Origin: JTS-RE9 sp964649195
GTDB taxonomy: Bacteria; Planctomycetota; Phycisphaerae; Phycisphaerales; Phycisphaeraceae
Direction of reading: 5' to 3'
NCBI GenBank assembly: GCA_964649195.1
Contig: CAZYPK010000025.1
Location: forward strand, 1-44,268
Length of the DNA stretch: 44,268 bases
In this document: in pieces, positions 21,649-30,141 of the stretch
Position numbering within the stretch: the first letter of the stretch is position 1
Layout: the number at the start of each line of letters is the position of its first letter
Translations under genes and position numbers: made by a program
Notes under the pieces: generated by a model
Told to the model about the DNA's origin: nothing
What the model saw: the letters and a program-made list of their open reading frames with translations, nothing else
Database searches by the model: none

Positions 21649-23372
21649 TGGATCAGCGCCGAACAGCTGAGCGTTCAGAGACAGGGGATTCCGGCGAGGA
21701 CCGGAACCTCGCGTTATTTCCCATTGAGAGAGCGCTCTATGACCCGAATTCCACTGGGGAGACGTTGCAATCTCCATCGGATGATCATGCAAAAAATCTG
21801 GTCGGTCTTTTATCCAAGGCATCTCAGGACTTGGTGGAGGCGCTTTGTTTTCTCGATGTCGTGCTTATTCTTCCTACGGGTAGTGGTGGACGTTCACGTT
21901 CCAGAGGGTACGTGGCCGCATTTCATGACCAAGCGTGCAAGGAGTATCAGGAATGCGTCACGACCCTCTTACGAAACAAACATGGTGTCGCGGGTCATCC
22001 AGCATTTCTTGCGGGTCTGCCCACGTTCCACTTGGATTCGGACAGCCAGATTTCGCCTCGTACGGAGCAGGACCTGAAGGATATCCTCCGCAACAATAAC
22101 ATAGAAGCTGTCCAGGAAACGTATCTCTCACGCCGGTTCAACGACAATACAGATTCGCCAGCCTCGAATCCCATGATTGTTGCTCAGAACCCCAGGATAA
22201 AAACAATTCCGTGGAATATTGATAATGAGCAGAAGCAATATGGCGACGAGAGTCGAAGTATTGATGATAACTTTGATAAATTCTGCAAGAGTGTTGAGGA
22301 TAGTCGAAATTCATTCATTGATAAAAAAGGTGGCCCAATCCTTTGCTTCTCGGCAATCCCGGTCTGTTGGTGGATTCGCGGCACAGATAACCGATTCGGG
22401 TATAAATCCGGGGGTAGCTGCCTGATCGGCAGTTCTCGACCATTGAGTCCATCTGAAGTCACGATGATTCGCATGGCGGTTGCTAATGCCGTTGGTACTG
22501 GGTTCGTCGTACGTGCGGCGGAAATGGAAGGCCGCGAAACAGGCCTGTCTAATGCCATGAAGGGATTTGGGCATCAGATCAAGAAGATTGCCGATATGAC
22601 TGGTGAGGGCTGGCAGGTGAGCCCCGCCAGTTGGGATATCATCCAACGAGAACTTGGCTCTAATCCATCGTTGGGTTTGCCCCATCGTATTGTTCCGGTT
22701 CCAGACATTTATCGCGACTTGGGTAAGACGCTGACATTATGGTCTCTGTCCTACGCCCCGGATGATCTGTACAAGCCGTCCGGCCATATCCCTGCAGATT
22801 TGGGCGCACTTGTCCAAGTGGCCTGGGAATACGCCAAGGCGAATCTGTTTGTGAAATTTTGTGCCGGGAAGGATTTTGAGTCTGATGCCAGGCACGTTGC
22901 CGACGCCATAAATTACAAGAAAACCTTGACACATCGAATTGACTCCTCACTTCTTTCACCATGGCGCATTCAGTCCGCCTGCTTTGCAGACGATTCGAAT
23001 AGATGCAAACTGACGGACGATACACGCAATCGGCAGGCGCATTGCGAACTCAGTGGCCTTCTACGTGTGTTCGTGGTGGCATGCGAGAACTTTGTCCGGC
23101 ACGGCAAGACCGAGAGTATGACTGTCACAACGTCATACGATCCTGGAACCGCTGTGCTTTCAATCACTTGTAGGAACGCCAAGGGGGACGGCAAGCAAGA
23201 CGTGGCTCGCGATCATATGGGCATGACAGGTTCGCAACTGATCAAGTACATATGCGAGGAGTTTCTTAGAACACTGAATGCAAAGGTAAGTTCGGCTGAC
23301 GACAATGAGAATCCATATTGGCTAACCATTAGTCTTGAACAACCGAAGTGGTTGATTCGGAGCGGAGGGTAA
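21645..23372 (+). CDS. divergent histidine-kinase-like / GHKL ATPase protein, 575 aa
   Basis: Probable signalling ATPase. Residues ~1-290 have no recognised fold by eye, although KGGPILCFSAIPVCWW ... EVTMIRMAVANAVG may be a small-molecule or GAF-like domain. AMKGFGHQIKKIADM places His310 in an H-box-like helix. Near the C-terminus CELSGLLRVFVVACENFVRHGK contains an N-box-like ENFVRHG (Glu481-Asn482), followed by beta strands and a G-box-like DHMGMTGSQLIKYI (~525). The overall order (sensor, phosphoacceptor helix, HATPase) fits a histidine kinase, but the D-box is weak and no membrane helix is present. The start overlaps the binding-protein stop by four bases. GC content and codon use are visibly lower than in the housekeeping genes. 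Confidence 0.55.
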   Translation: MMDQRRTAERSETGDSGEDRNLALFPIERALYDPNSTGETLQSPSDDHAKNLVGLLSKASQDLVEALCFLDVVLILPTGSGGRSRSRGYVAAFHDQACKEYQECVTTLLRNKHGVAGHPAFLAGLPTFHLDSDSQISPRTEQDLKDILRNNNIEAVQETYLSRRFNDNTDSPASNPMIVAQNPRIKTIPWNIDNEQKQYGDESRSIDDNFDKFCKSVEDSRNSFIDKKGGPILCFSAIPVCWWIRGTDNRFGYKSGGSCLIGSSRPLSPSEVTMIRMAVANAVGTGFVVRAAEMEGRETGLSNAMKGFGHQIKKIADMTGEGWQVSPASWDIIQRELGSNPSLGLPHRIVPVPDIYRDLGKTLTLWSLSYAPDDLYKPSGHIPADLGALVQVAWEYAKANLFVKFCAGKDFESDARHVADAINYKKTLTHRIDSSLLSPWRIQSACFADDSNRCKLTDDTRNRQAHCELSGLLRVFVVACENFVRHGKTESMTVTTSYDPGTAVLSITCRNAKGDGKQDVARDHMGMTGSQLIKYICEEFLRTLNAKVSSADDNENPYWLTISLEQPKWLIRSGG

Positions 23373-23377
23373 CAGCT

Positions 23378-24730
23378 ATGGTAGACATCGTTATCTTTGA
23401 GAATAATCCTATTCCGACTAACGCCGGCGTCCAGGTAAACAATCCATTGCCGACTACGAAGGACATCAACGGCGTGCCCGTTGGGTTTATGTGGCATCGG
23501 AAGTGGAACGCGCTCGGCAACGCACGCGCCGCATTCGCCGTCGATACTGCTTACATTGATGCCAATGCAAACTTCTATGAGGCTTTGCAATGGTGCTCTG
23601 GATATAGAGGGAGCGCCATCTGCTTTTTCGACTTCAAACTTGACGGTGTTGTTGTTGATGGCACTCACGTAGCACCTCATATTGAAACAGCACTCGCGGT
23701 GACTGGAATGGACACCATTCAGAACGCGGTGGCGTTCTTCAATCAGGACGCACACGGATTGTTGCTGGCCATTGTGCTAGCAACCAATTGCAACGCAGAT
23801 GCGGATGTGTGGCTGGCCACAAACGAGCATGCCTTTGTCAACATCGGGGATTACCTCAACCGGCTCAGAATGCGGAAGGCGAATAACATTCGCGTTATTG
23901 GTAATTCGAATTCCTTGACTGCAAACCCTCGCAACGCAATCGTCGCGATTAACGACGGGGTATGCAAGTATGTGGAAGCACGGGACAGGGGCACGGGGTT
24001 GGTCTCCAAACTCTGGCCCGACTACGCGAAGGACTGGTTTAACGAGAATCTTCTGACACCAAATGATTCACCAGCACCGCACAAGCACAGCGATTATCTC
24101 CAAATCCAGGCGCAGTGCATACCGCTCCACGACTATCTTGTAGCGCTTGGAGTACACACTAATATCGCAAAAGCTTGGCTAAACCAGAAAGGGTGTTACG
24201 AGACACTCAAGCACTTTCTGGGAGCGTGTGCGGTTGCCCATATGGGGGATCGGTGTTTGACTCTTGGCAGCTTGGTATTTCCACTTGTCCTGGCCACGAA
24301 TGGCAAGTCCTTGATGGAAGCATTCCAGTGGAATGTGTCCGCGGTGGGTATTATGGATAAAGATAAGGCAAAATCACGAAACCTGATCTTGAAGGCGCTC
24401 CATCTGTTCAAGGCGCTTGCGCCTGCCCCTGACGAGGATTCGGTGGCGGTCGGCGTCAAGGCGAAGTTCGAGAATAAGACGGATGGAATGCATCTTCTGA
24501 TTGACTTTCCATTTGATTGCTCTATAGGCAAAAGTGTCGAATGCCGATCTTTGTTGGCAAAGGCGATGATGTTTTCCTGGGGCCCGGTGCAGGGCGATAC
24601 TTGCAAGGCGCTATGGGATTTCTTGGGAGCGTCAGTGAGCTGTGATTCCAAGCAATTGTTCACCTCACTCTATCCGGTCAAAGATGGTGGCAGGGTGTGG
24701 TCCCGTCTCGATTTCAAGGCGAACTCGTGA
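23378..24730 (+). CDS. hypothetical protein with possible receiver-like N-terminus, 450 aa
   Basis: Not recognised with certainty. MVDIVIFENNPIPTNAGVQV could be the first strand and acidic loop of a receiver or Rossmann-like domain. AICFFDFKLDG (~residues 88-98) looks like a receiver phospho-Asp strand, with a later LLLAIVLATNC strand. The remaining ~270 residues are alpha-helical with no known motif (HSDYLQIQAQCIPLHDYLVALG; TDGMHLLIDFPFDCSIG). The ATG at 23378 has GGAGG nine bases upstream and lies five bases after the kinase-like stop; its own stop overlaps the next start by four bases. Position directly behind a kinase-like gene supports a response-regulator-like role, but this is inference. 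Confidence 0.55.
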   Translation: MVDIVIFENNPIPTNAGVQVNNPLPTTKDINGVPVGFMWHRKWNALGNARAAFAVDTAYIDANANFYEALQWCSGYRGSAICFFDFKLDGVVVDGTHVAPHIETALAVTGMDTIQNAVAFFNQDAHGLLLAIVLATNCNADADVWLATNEHAFVNIGDYLNRLRMRKANNIRVIGNSNSLTANPRNAIVAINDGVCKYVEARDRGTGLVSKLWPDYAKDWFNENLLTPNDSPAPHKHSDYLQIQAQCIPLHDYLVALGVHTNIAKAWLNQKGCYETLKHFLGACAVAHMGDRCLTLGSLVFPLVLATNGKSLMEAFQWNVSAVGIMDKDKAKSRNLILKALHLFKALAPAPDEDSVAVGVKAKFENKTDGMHLLIDFPFDCSIGKSVECRSLLAKAMMFSWGPVQGDTCKALWDFLGASVSCDSKQLFTSLYPVKDGGRVWSRLDFKANS

Positions 24731-25512
24731 ATTCACCAATGACCATTTTAATTCTGGACCGGCTCGACGATGAAAATGATCGCCGTGCTTCACTTCGCGC
24801 TGCCGTGGAAAGGGCTGCCGTGGAAACACCGACGATCCATCTCCACAACGCCGGCCAGGGCAATTGGGTGCCACTTGTTCCCGCCGATGTGTCGGCGGAA
24901 CTGGTTCTGTTCCATTGGAGTGATTCCGAGACGTTGAACAATGCAGAGATGTACCCACATGTGCGGCCACCGATTGATCGTGCGAAGGTCCGGGTCGCAT
25001 ACTCGGGTGGTGGGATTGGGGTATCCGAGCATTTGCCGGATGGTTGGTATCGCATTCCAAGGCCGATGCAAAAGGCCCAGGACGTGTCCACCAGCGAATG
25101 GCGCGAGTTACTCTTGTGGGCGGCAGACCCAAGTCGGCCAACGGAGCAGGATCGGCTACCTCGCGTATTGCGGGCCGATTTTCCGCGAGTTGCCACGGCG
25201 TTGTTGATTCTCTGCCAAGGTTTCATGGCGATGACGCAAGGCTTCGATGTTTCTTCATCTGCGGCAAGCCGGGTTCGGACGCCTGAGTGGTGGGCCGAAC
25301 CGTTCAAGCCGATCGCCGATATCGATAAGCGATTACAAGAGGAACTTGGCGAATCCACGTTATCGGTGGAGATTATGCAGCTTGTGCATTGGTTTCGTCC
25401 GCCGAACCCGCAATCCAATGGCGCCTCGGTGATGGTTCCGGGCAATCTCAATAATTTGATAGAGAAGGCCGAACAGGACTTGGCCAAATCGCTGGGAGCC
25501 AGTAGCATGTAA
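24727..25512 (+). CDS. hypothetical protein, 261 aa, coupled to the preceding gene
   Basis: Not recognised. The GTG at 24727 overlaps the previous stop as GTGA and has AAGG just upstream; the ATG at 24739 (MTILILDRLDDENDRR) is the alternative. The N-terminus (TILILDRLDDE, VELVLFHWSDSE, VRVAYSGGGIGV) has the alternating strand pattern of a flavodoxin- or receiver-like fold, with acidic residues after the first strand. The C-terminal half (~130-261) is helical. No membrane segment or metal motif. It is part of the tightly packed signalling-like run, with a 2-base gap to the next gene. Confidence 0.5.
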   Translation: MNSPMTILILDRLDDENDRRASLRAAVERAAVETPTIHLHNAGQGNWVPLVPADVSAELVLFHWSDSETLNNAEMYPHVRPPIDRAKVRVAYSGGGIGVSEHLPDGWYRIPRPMQKAQDVSTSEWRELLLWAADPSRPTEQDRLPRVLRADFPRVATALLILCQGFMAMTQGFDVSSSAASRVRTPEWWAEPFKPIADIDKRLQEELGESTLSVEIMQLVHWFRPPNPQSNGASVMVPGNLNNLIEKAEQDLAKSLGASSM

Positions 25513-25514
25513 AA

Positions 25515-26009
25515 ATGCGCCCTTGGTCGATCCGACGATCCCGCTTGAGCCATGATCTGGTGTCGAACCAGTTGATCGTTTGTCTGGCTGCGCTGGAACG
25601 GGTGGCCAGCGGGCTGGTGGAATCGGATGATGACGTGAGAGAGAATGTGCGCGGTCTGTGGTTGCAGATTCATCAGGAGTCATGGGCGCTTCACGCGACG
25701 CTGCTGGATGAGATGTCGCCGCGGGTCTTGTTTGAGGAGCCGCCTCTGTGTCACTGTTCGCAGGAGACCAAGGCGTGGCTTGTGCCCTTCGTTCATGAAC
25801 GGTGGTTAAGCAAGACGTCTGCGGAGGTGCGGCGGGAAGAACTGGCGGCGGCGGCGGGTGATGCCGAGGCCATTATGAACCGGTTGCTCGAATGCCTGGC
25901 CGGGGTGAAGGATCGTTCCGCATTCGCTCAGTGTGTCGCCGACGCTCGTGCGGCGGCGGACCGGTTGTCCGACGCGCTCGCGGCGATGCCCAAGAGCGTT
26001 CTTCCCTAG
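25515..26009 (+). CDS. hypothetical helical protein, 164 aa
   Basis: Not recognised. Almost wholly alpha-helical with many Ala, Glu and Leu, e.g. LSHDLVSNQLIVCLAALERVASG and DAEAIMNRLLECLAGV, suggesting a helical bundle or adaptor. A CHC pair (LCHCSQETKAW) is the only notable residue cluster. It begins with ATG two bases after the previous stop with no clear Shine-Dalgarno, consistent with translational coupling. The next gene starts 19 bases downstream. No function is proposed. Confidence 0.5.
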   Translation: MRPWSIRRSRLSHDLVSNQLIVCLAALERVASGLVESDDDVRENVRGLWLQIHQESWALHATLLDEMSPRVLFEEPPLCHCSQETKAWLVPFVHERWLSKTSAEVRREELAAAAGDAEAIMNRLLECLAGVKDRSAFAQCVADARAAADRLSDALAAMPKSVLP

Positions 26010-26028
26010 CACCGATCTCACTTGCCCC

Positions 26029-27831
26029 ATGCAAAATCGCATTCTGGTCATTGACGACATGTTCGGGCGCGGCGTTCCGGGTGGCCGGAATGTTGATCGC
26101 GAGAATCTGTGCGCGCATTTTCTGTGGTCGGATGGGACGGATGATGCGGCGGCGAGGGCGAGTCGGCAGAAGGTGCTCAAGCCGACCGCCGAGGTTGTTT
26201 TCTGTCGCGGCCAGATGCCCGATGTCTCCGATATCGGCGCGGTGGTGGAGAATGACCTGGCCGGTTCGTTGGCGAAGGTTCGGGAAGGGTGGACGGAAGC
26301 GTTGGCGGGCGGGCGGTTGCCGTGGGCGATGGTGTTGCTGGACCTGTGTTTCTACACGGGGCGGGTGACGGAGGAGAGCCATCGGCGGACGCCCGGGATG
26401 CCTGAGGGGCGGGAGGGGGATGATGATCCCCGCAGTTACTTCGGGCTGGCGCTGCTGGACGCGATTCACGGGGAGTTTCCGGAGTTGCCGGTGTTCATTC
26501 TGTCGAGCAAGCCGCGGGGGGAGGTGAGTCTGGAGTTCAGCCGGCGTGGGGCGCTGGGGTTTATCGATCGCGGCGATCCGCAGGCGCCGGAGCTGTTGGA
26601 GGCGGCGTTGTGGAGTCATGGGCTGCTGCCGGATTCGACGGGCGGGATCGTGGGGCATTCGCTGCCGATGTTGCTGGCGTTGCGCGAGGCGAGGCGGGCG
26701 GCGCGGCATCGGGAGAACGTGCTGATCCGCGGCGAGCGCGGCGCGGGCAAGGAACTGATGGCGCGGTATCTGCACAGCGTGGCGTCGCAAGGGGCCGCGG
26801 CGGGGCCGCTGGTTCCGGTCAACTCGGCGGTGTTCTCGCCGAACCTTTTCACCTCGGAGCTGTTCGGCATCGAGCCGCGAACGGCGACGGGTGTCGATGC
26901 CAAGACCGGTCTGATCGAATCCGCCAGCGGCGGCGACCTGTTCCTGGACGAGATTGCCGACATGCCCCCGGAGGTGCAGGCGGCGGTGTTGCGCGTGCTC
27001 GAAGAGCGGCGGATCACCCGCGTCGGCGGGCGCAAGGCCATGCCCGTGGATGTCCGCTTTCTGTCCGCGACGAATGCCGACCTGGAGGATGAGAAGCGAG
27101 GATTTCGGCAGGATCTTCTTGATCGTCTGCGCATGGGGGGAACGGTATGGCTGCCGCCGCTGCGCGATCGGCTGGCGGACATTCCGGTGCTGGTGGAGCG
27201 ATTCGTGCGCGAAGCGGAATCGCAACGGCAAGGCACGCGGCGGCGTGAGGTGACCGATGAGGCGATGCACCAGTTGCGAAAACACCCCTGGCCGGGGAAT
27301 GTGCGCGAGTTGCGGAGTGTCGTCTTTGATGCGGTGACGCGCCATCCGGATGTTGAGCATCTGGTTCCGTCGCATCTGCGGATCAATGAGAGAACGGTGG
27401 TTCCATCAACACCAGTTCGTGCAATCGATGTGCCGGTGGCTCCTTCCGAGCGCGGCGGGTTGGATGACCTGCTGCATCGCTTGGCCGCGACCGAGGTTGA
27501 TCCGGCGGATGCAACTGCGTGGTCTGGAAAACTGGAGCAGGTGCAACGCGAGTACGCCCGGTTGACCGCCCGGATGTTGCAGGCCGCCCTGGCGACGACG
27601 CGGCGGCGGACCCCGGCCTTACCCGATGGCGAGCTTCAGATCCATCCGGCGGCAAAACTGTTGACGGGTGATGCAACGCTGACCGCATCCAAAGCGGCTG
27701 ATCTGATCAAGCGATTGCTTGCACCCATCGAAGACGAGTTGGAGGGCGATCTGGCCGAGGCGCATCGGATCGCATTGCGGCTTCGGCCTCGGTCGGCGGC
27801 TCGCCTCAGTCGGGCGGACTCAAGCGCCTGA
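26029..27831 (+). CDS. receiver-AAA+ protein of the sigma54-activator fold, GAFTGA absent, 600 aa
   Basis: N-terminal receiver-like domain (~1-190): RILVIDD supplies the acidic pair, AMVLLDLCF the phospho-Asp strand and VFILSSK the Ser/Thr strand, with an insertion and no clear conserved Lys (GFIDRGD). The AAA+ domain (~205-440) has Walker A GERGAGKE (~235), Walker B GGDLFLDEIADMPPEVQ (~301), and the arginine-finger region FRQDLLDRLRM (~358), all typical of NtrC-type activators, then the WPGNVREL lid. The loop that should read GAFTGA is FGIEPRTATGVDA (~284), so contact with sigma54 is doubtful. The C-terminus lacks an obvious Fis-type HTH. It may be an AAA+ motor reused for another purpose. 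ATG 26029 gives a clean receiver start. Confidence 0.75.
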   Translation: MQNRILVIDDMFGRGVPGGRNVDRENLCAHFLWSDGTDDAAARASRQKVLKPTAEVVFCRGQMPDVSDIGAVVENDLAGSLAKVREGWTEALAGGRLPWAMVLLDLCFYTGRVTEESHRRTPGMPEGREGDDDPRSYFGLALLDAIHGEFPELPVFILSSKPRGEVSLEFSRRGALGFIDRGDPQAPELLEAALWSHGLLPDSTGGIVGHSLPMLLALREARRAARHRENVLIRGERGAGKELMARYLHSVASQGAAAGPLVPVNSAVFSPNLFTSELFGIEPRTATGVDAKTGLIESASGGDLFLDEIADMPPEVQAAVLRVLEERRITRVGGRKAMPVDVRFLSATNADLEDEKRGFRQDLLDRLRMGGTVWLPPLRDRLADIPVLVERFVREAESQRQGTRRREVTDEAMHQLRKHPWPGNVRELRSVVFDAVTRHPDVEHLVPSHLRINERTVVPSTPVRAIDVPVAPSERGGLDDLLHRLAATEVDPADATAWSGKLEQVQREYARLTARMLQAALATTRRRTPALPDGELQIHPAAKLLTGDATLTASKAADLIKRLLAPIEDELEGDLAEAHRIALRLRPRSAARLSRADSSA

Positions 27832-27862
27832 CTTCGCCTCATCTGATCGCATAGGGATCGTT

Positions 27863-29737
27863 ATGCAGAAACTTCTCATCCTTGCTCGAAGCTGCGCCAC
27901 ATACAAGGCACTGATGACCGTGGCAGCCTTGCGCATCGGGAGTGATGAGTCAGAAAAGATTCCTCACCGGATCGTTGATCCAGGTATGTTCAACGACGCA
28001 AGCCGGTTGTTTGGCGAGTTGTCGGGCTGGATTGATCGCGAACTGGTCGCCGTTCATTTCCCGGAAGATGACGCGATTGTTCTTGTTGACGAGGTCAATC
28101 CGGATTCGCTGAACCCGATAGCATCGGGTGATTGGCAACCGGCGATGGCGATGCTCATCCTTGCGTTTCCGGAAGTGCAATGGGTTTTCGGATGTTCCGG
28201 CAAGTCTGGCAATTCAGGTGACGATGAATGGAACGCGATTCGGCGATGGCATGGGATCAAAGCGTTCCTGTCGGGAGTGGAAGGCAGCCCGCTTTTCGAT
28301 GGCAGCGGGCTACGTCAGTGGGTGCTGAACAAAGCAAAGAACGGAGTTGAGAATGGCTTACAACTCGCGCCATTCATCCCAATTCGCAAACAATGGTCGG
28401 CGGCTATTGATGACGAGGCCAGCTACGCATATCTCAACGCCTATATTTGCTACCGATTTGGGTTCCGGTCATGGGCGGTTAATTCAAATCGATTGTTCAA
28501 GACCCTGTTTGATGAGTCCGCTCTCCCCGCAAAACCTGCGGACTTGACGCTTGAAGACTTCTACTTGGGTTTTCCGGATAAGGAATCGAAAGTCCATTAT
28601 GCCGACCTGACAGAGCGGGATAAGCAACTAGTCAAGCTTAAGGATGTAAAACGTCGATATTTTGTGACTGCTGACCATCAGAAAGAAACTGCACCTGGAT
28701 CGGATAGCAACGGCAACAAGAGTTATCTTCGCACATTACGGGAAGCCGGACGTGGAGGCCTAGTGGTGCGAAAGCCCACGCCGGGGATTTTTACGCTTTG
28801 GCGCGAAACGAAACTTGATCGGGAACTGGAAACATTCGATGAGGAGGATCGCCGTCGGCTCGGCTTTGCGCCGGGGTACATCTGGCCTCCTTGTTCCTCG
28901 AAGCGGGGCAGCGGCGATGGTCACAGCGCCCCCGGACGTTTGCTGCAAGTCTCCGAGTCTTTAATCGCCCGTGCGACGCGCCTCATCAACAACCATGTGG
29001 ATTCGGTGCCGCAGGCCGTGCGCGGCGCGGTCATGGCTTCGCTCGCCCAGGAACTGCTCGGCGACCGCACCCCCACCACGGCCCGCGAGGCATTGGAACT
29101 GAAACACCGTTTCGAAGTGCTGGCCGAATGTCAGTTTGGGGGCGTCGAGTTCAACATCAACGTCAATCCCCGATTCGAAGAAATCAACAAAGAAATGCAT
29201 AACTTGGGCGAGTGGTTCAACCATCGCCGTCGTGAAGATTCGCTTCTCAACGGTGAACTGGCAATCATCAGTCGTCTGATGGCGATTTTTCGTGATCATG
29301 ATGAGCTTAATGAGGCGGAAGAATGTCGGCGAAAGATGCGCGATTTGCATCGGATGATTTGGCTGCGACATTACGGCCCCTCCGTGTGGTTATTCTGGCC
29401 GCTGCGGTGGTACATCGAAAAACTCGCCGGATCTCTGCGGGCGATGTGCTGGATGATACTACTCTCACTGATAGTTCTGGTGGTGATGAATGCGGGATAT
29501 GATATCCTGTATCCAGACCCCAATAAGCTGCCGCTCCCCGTTACGGTTACGGAAATTTGGCTGGAGAGTATCTCCGAATCGGTCAAATACTTCGTCGGAG
29601 GCGAACCGTGGACAGCGGGCGATGGCAACTCCTGGATCAGTTTCAAGGTGATCGTGTCGTCGTTCGCCGCCCTGTGGGGATTTCTCCACCTGGGTATTCT
29701 GATTTCACATATTTACAGACTGGTTTCACGAACCTAA
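27863..29737 (+). CDS. large unknown protein with C-terminal two-TM channel-like segment, 624 aa
   Basis: Not recognised. The N-terminus MQKLLILARSCATYKALMTVAALR has a Rossmann-like first strand and helix; AIVLVDEVN and VQWVFGCSGK look like further strands, so residues ~1-150 may bind a small ligand. Residues ~150-450 are mixed. Helical, charged segments (FEEINKEMHNLGEWFNHRR; NEAEECRRKMRDLHRMIW) suggest a coiled coil before the membrane. Two hydrophobic helices lie near the end (~527-548 MILLSLIVLVVMNAGYDIL and ~592-620 VIVSSFAALWGFLHLGILI), separated by an amphipathic stretch (WLESISESVKYFVGG) in the position of a pore helix. The ATG at 27863 follows the AAA gene by 31 bases. A membrane effector role is speculative. 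Confidence 0.6.
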   Translation: MQKLLILARSCATYKALMTVAALRIGSDESEKIPHRIVDPGMFNDASRLFGELSGWIDRELVAVHFPEDDAIVLVDEVNPDSLNPIASGDWQPAMAMLILAFPEVQWVFGCSGKSGNSGDDEWNAIRRWHGIKAFLSGVEGSPLFDGSGLRQWVLNKAKNGVENGLQLAPFIPIRKQWSAAIDDEASYAYLNAYICYRFGFRSWAVNSNRLFKTLFDESALPAKPADLTLEDFYLGFPDKESKVHYADLTERDKQLVKLKDVKRRYFVTADHQKETAPGSDSNGNKSYLRTLREAGRGGLVVRKPTPGIFTLWRETKLDRELETFDEEDRRRLGFAPGYIWPPCSSKRGSGDGHSAPGRLLQVSESLIARATRLINNHVDSVPQAVRGAVMASLAQELLGDRTPTTAREALELKHRFEVLAECQFGGVEFNINVNPRFEEINKEMHNLGEWFNHRRREDSLLNGELAIISRLMAIFRDHDELNEAEECRRKMRDLHRMIWLRHYGPSVWLFWPLRWYIEKLAGSLRAMCWMILLSLIVLVVMNAGYDILYPDPNKLPLPVTVTEIWLESISESVKYFVGGEPWTAGDGNSWISFKVIVSSFAALWGFLHLGILISHIYRLVSRT

Positions 29738-29751
29738 GTGGGAGTGCCAAC

Positions 29752-30111
29752 ATGGCGAACATCAAGGATAAGAATATGGACAATAAGACGTTGTGTGATG
29801 AATTGACATTGCGCGTCAAGCTCGGAAAAATCGCGCCCGTTGATGTTCATCCACTCTATGAAGCAATTAGCGCGCAACTTGCAACGTCGCAAACGCGCCA
29901 TCACGATCGATCACAGTTGTTCGAGAAGAACCTCAGATGTGCGGCAATCTCGATATTTATAGCTCTTGTATTTTTCCTCCTCTGTATTGTGGCTTGGACC
30001 TGCGCGAATCACAAAATTGGCTTGATCGTTCAAGGACTGGGCATCCTCTGTCTAACCGCACTTCTTTTCGGATTGATCCGCGTACTGGATCGGCTGATCG
30101 ATCGACATTGA
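29752..30111 (+). CDS. small two-TM protein, 119 aa
   Basis: Not recognised. The ATG at 29752 (MANIKDKNMDNKTLCDELTLR) follows GGGAG. The first ~60 residues are soluble and charged; then two adjacent hydrophobic helices (~63-84 CAAISIFIALVFFLLCIVAW and ~89-110 IGLIVQGLGILCLTALLFGLI), with a short basic tail RVLDRLIDRH. It is 14 bases after the previous gene, closes the plus-strand run, and converges on livM (30-base gap) with no obvious terminator. Possibly a partner of the upstream membrane protein. Confidence 0.6.
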   Translation: MANIKDKNMDNKTLCDELTLRVKLGKIAPVDVHPLYEAISAQLATSQTRHHDRSQLFEKNLRCAAISIFIALVFFLLCIVAWTCANHKIGLIVQGLGILCLTALLFGLIRVLDRLIDRH

Positions 30112-30141
30112 CCCCGATATGTCGCAATATCCTGCATTATC

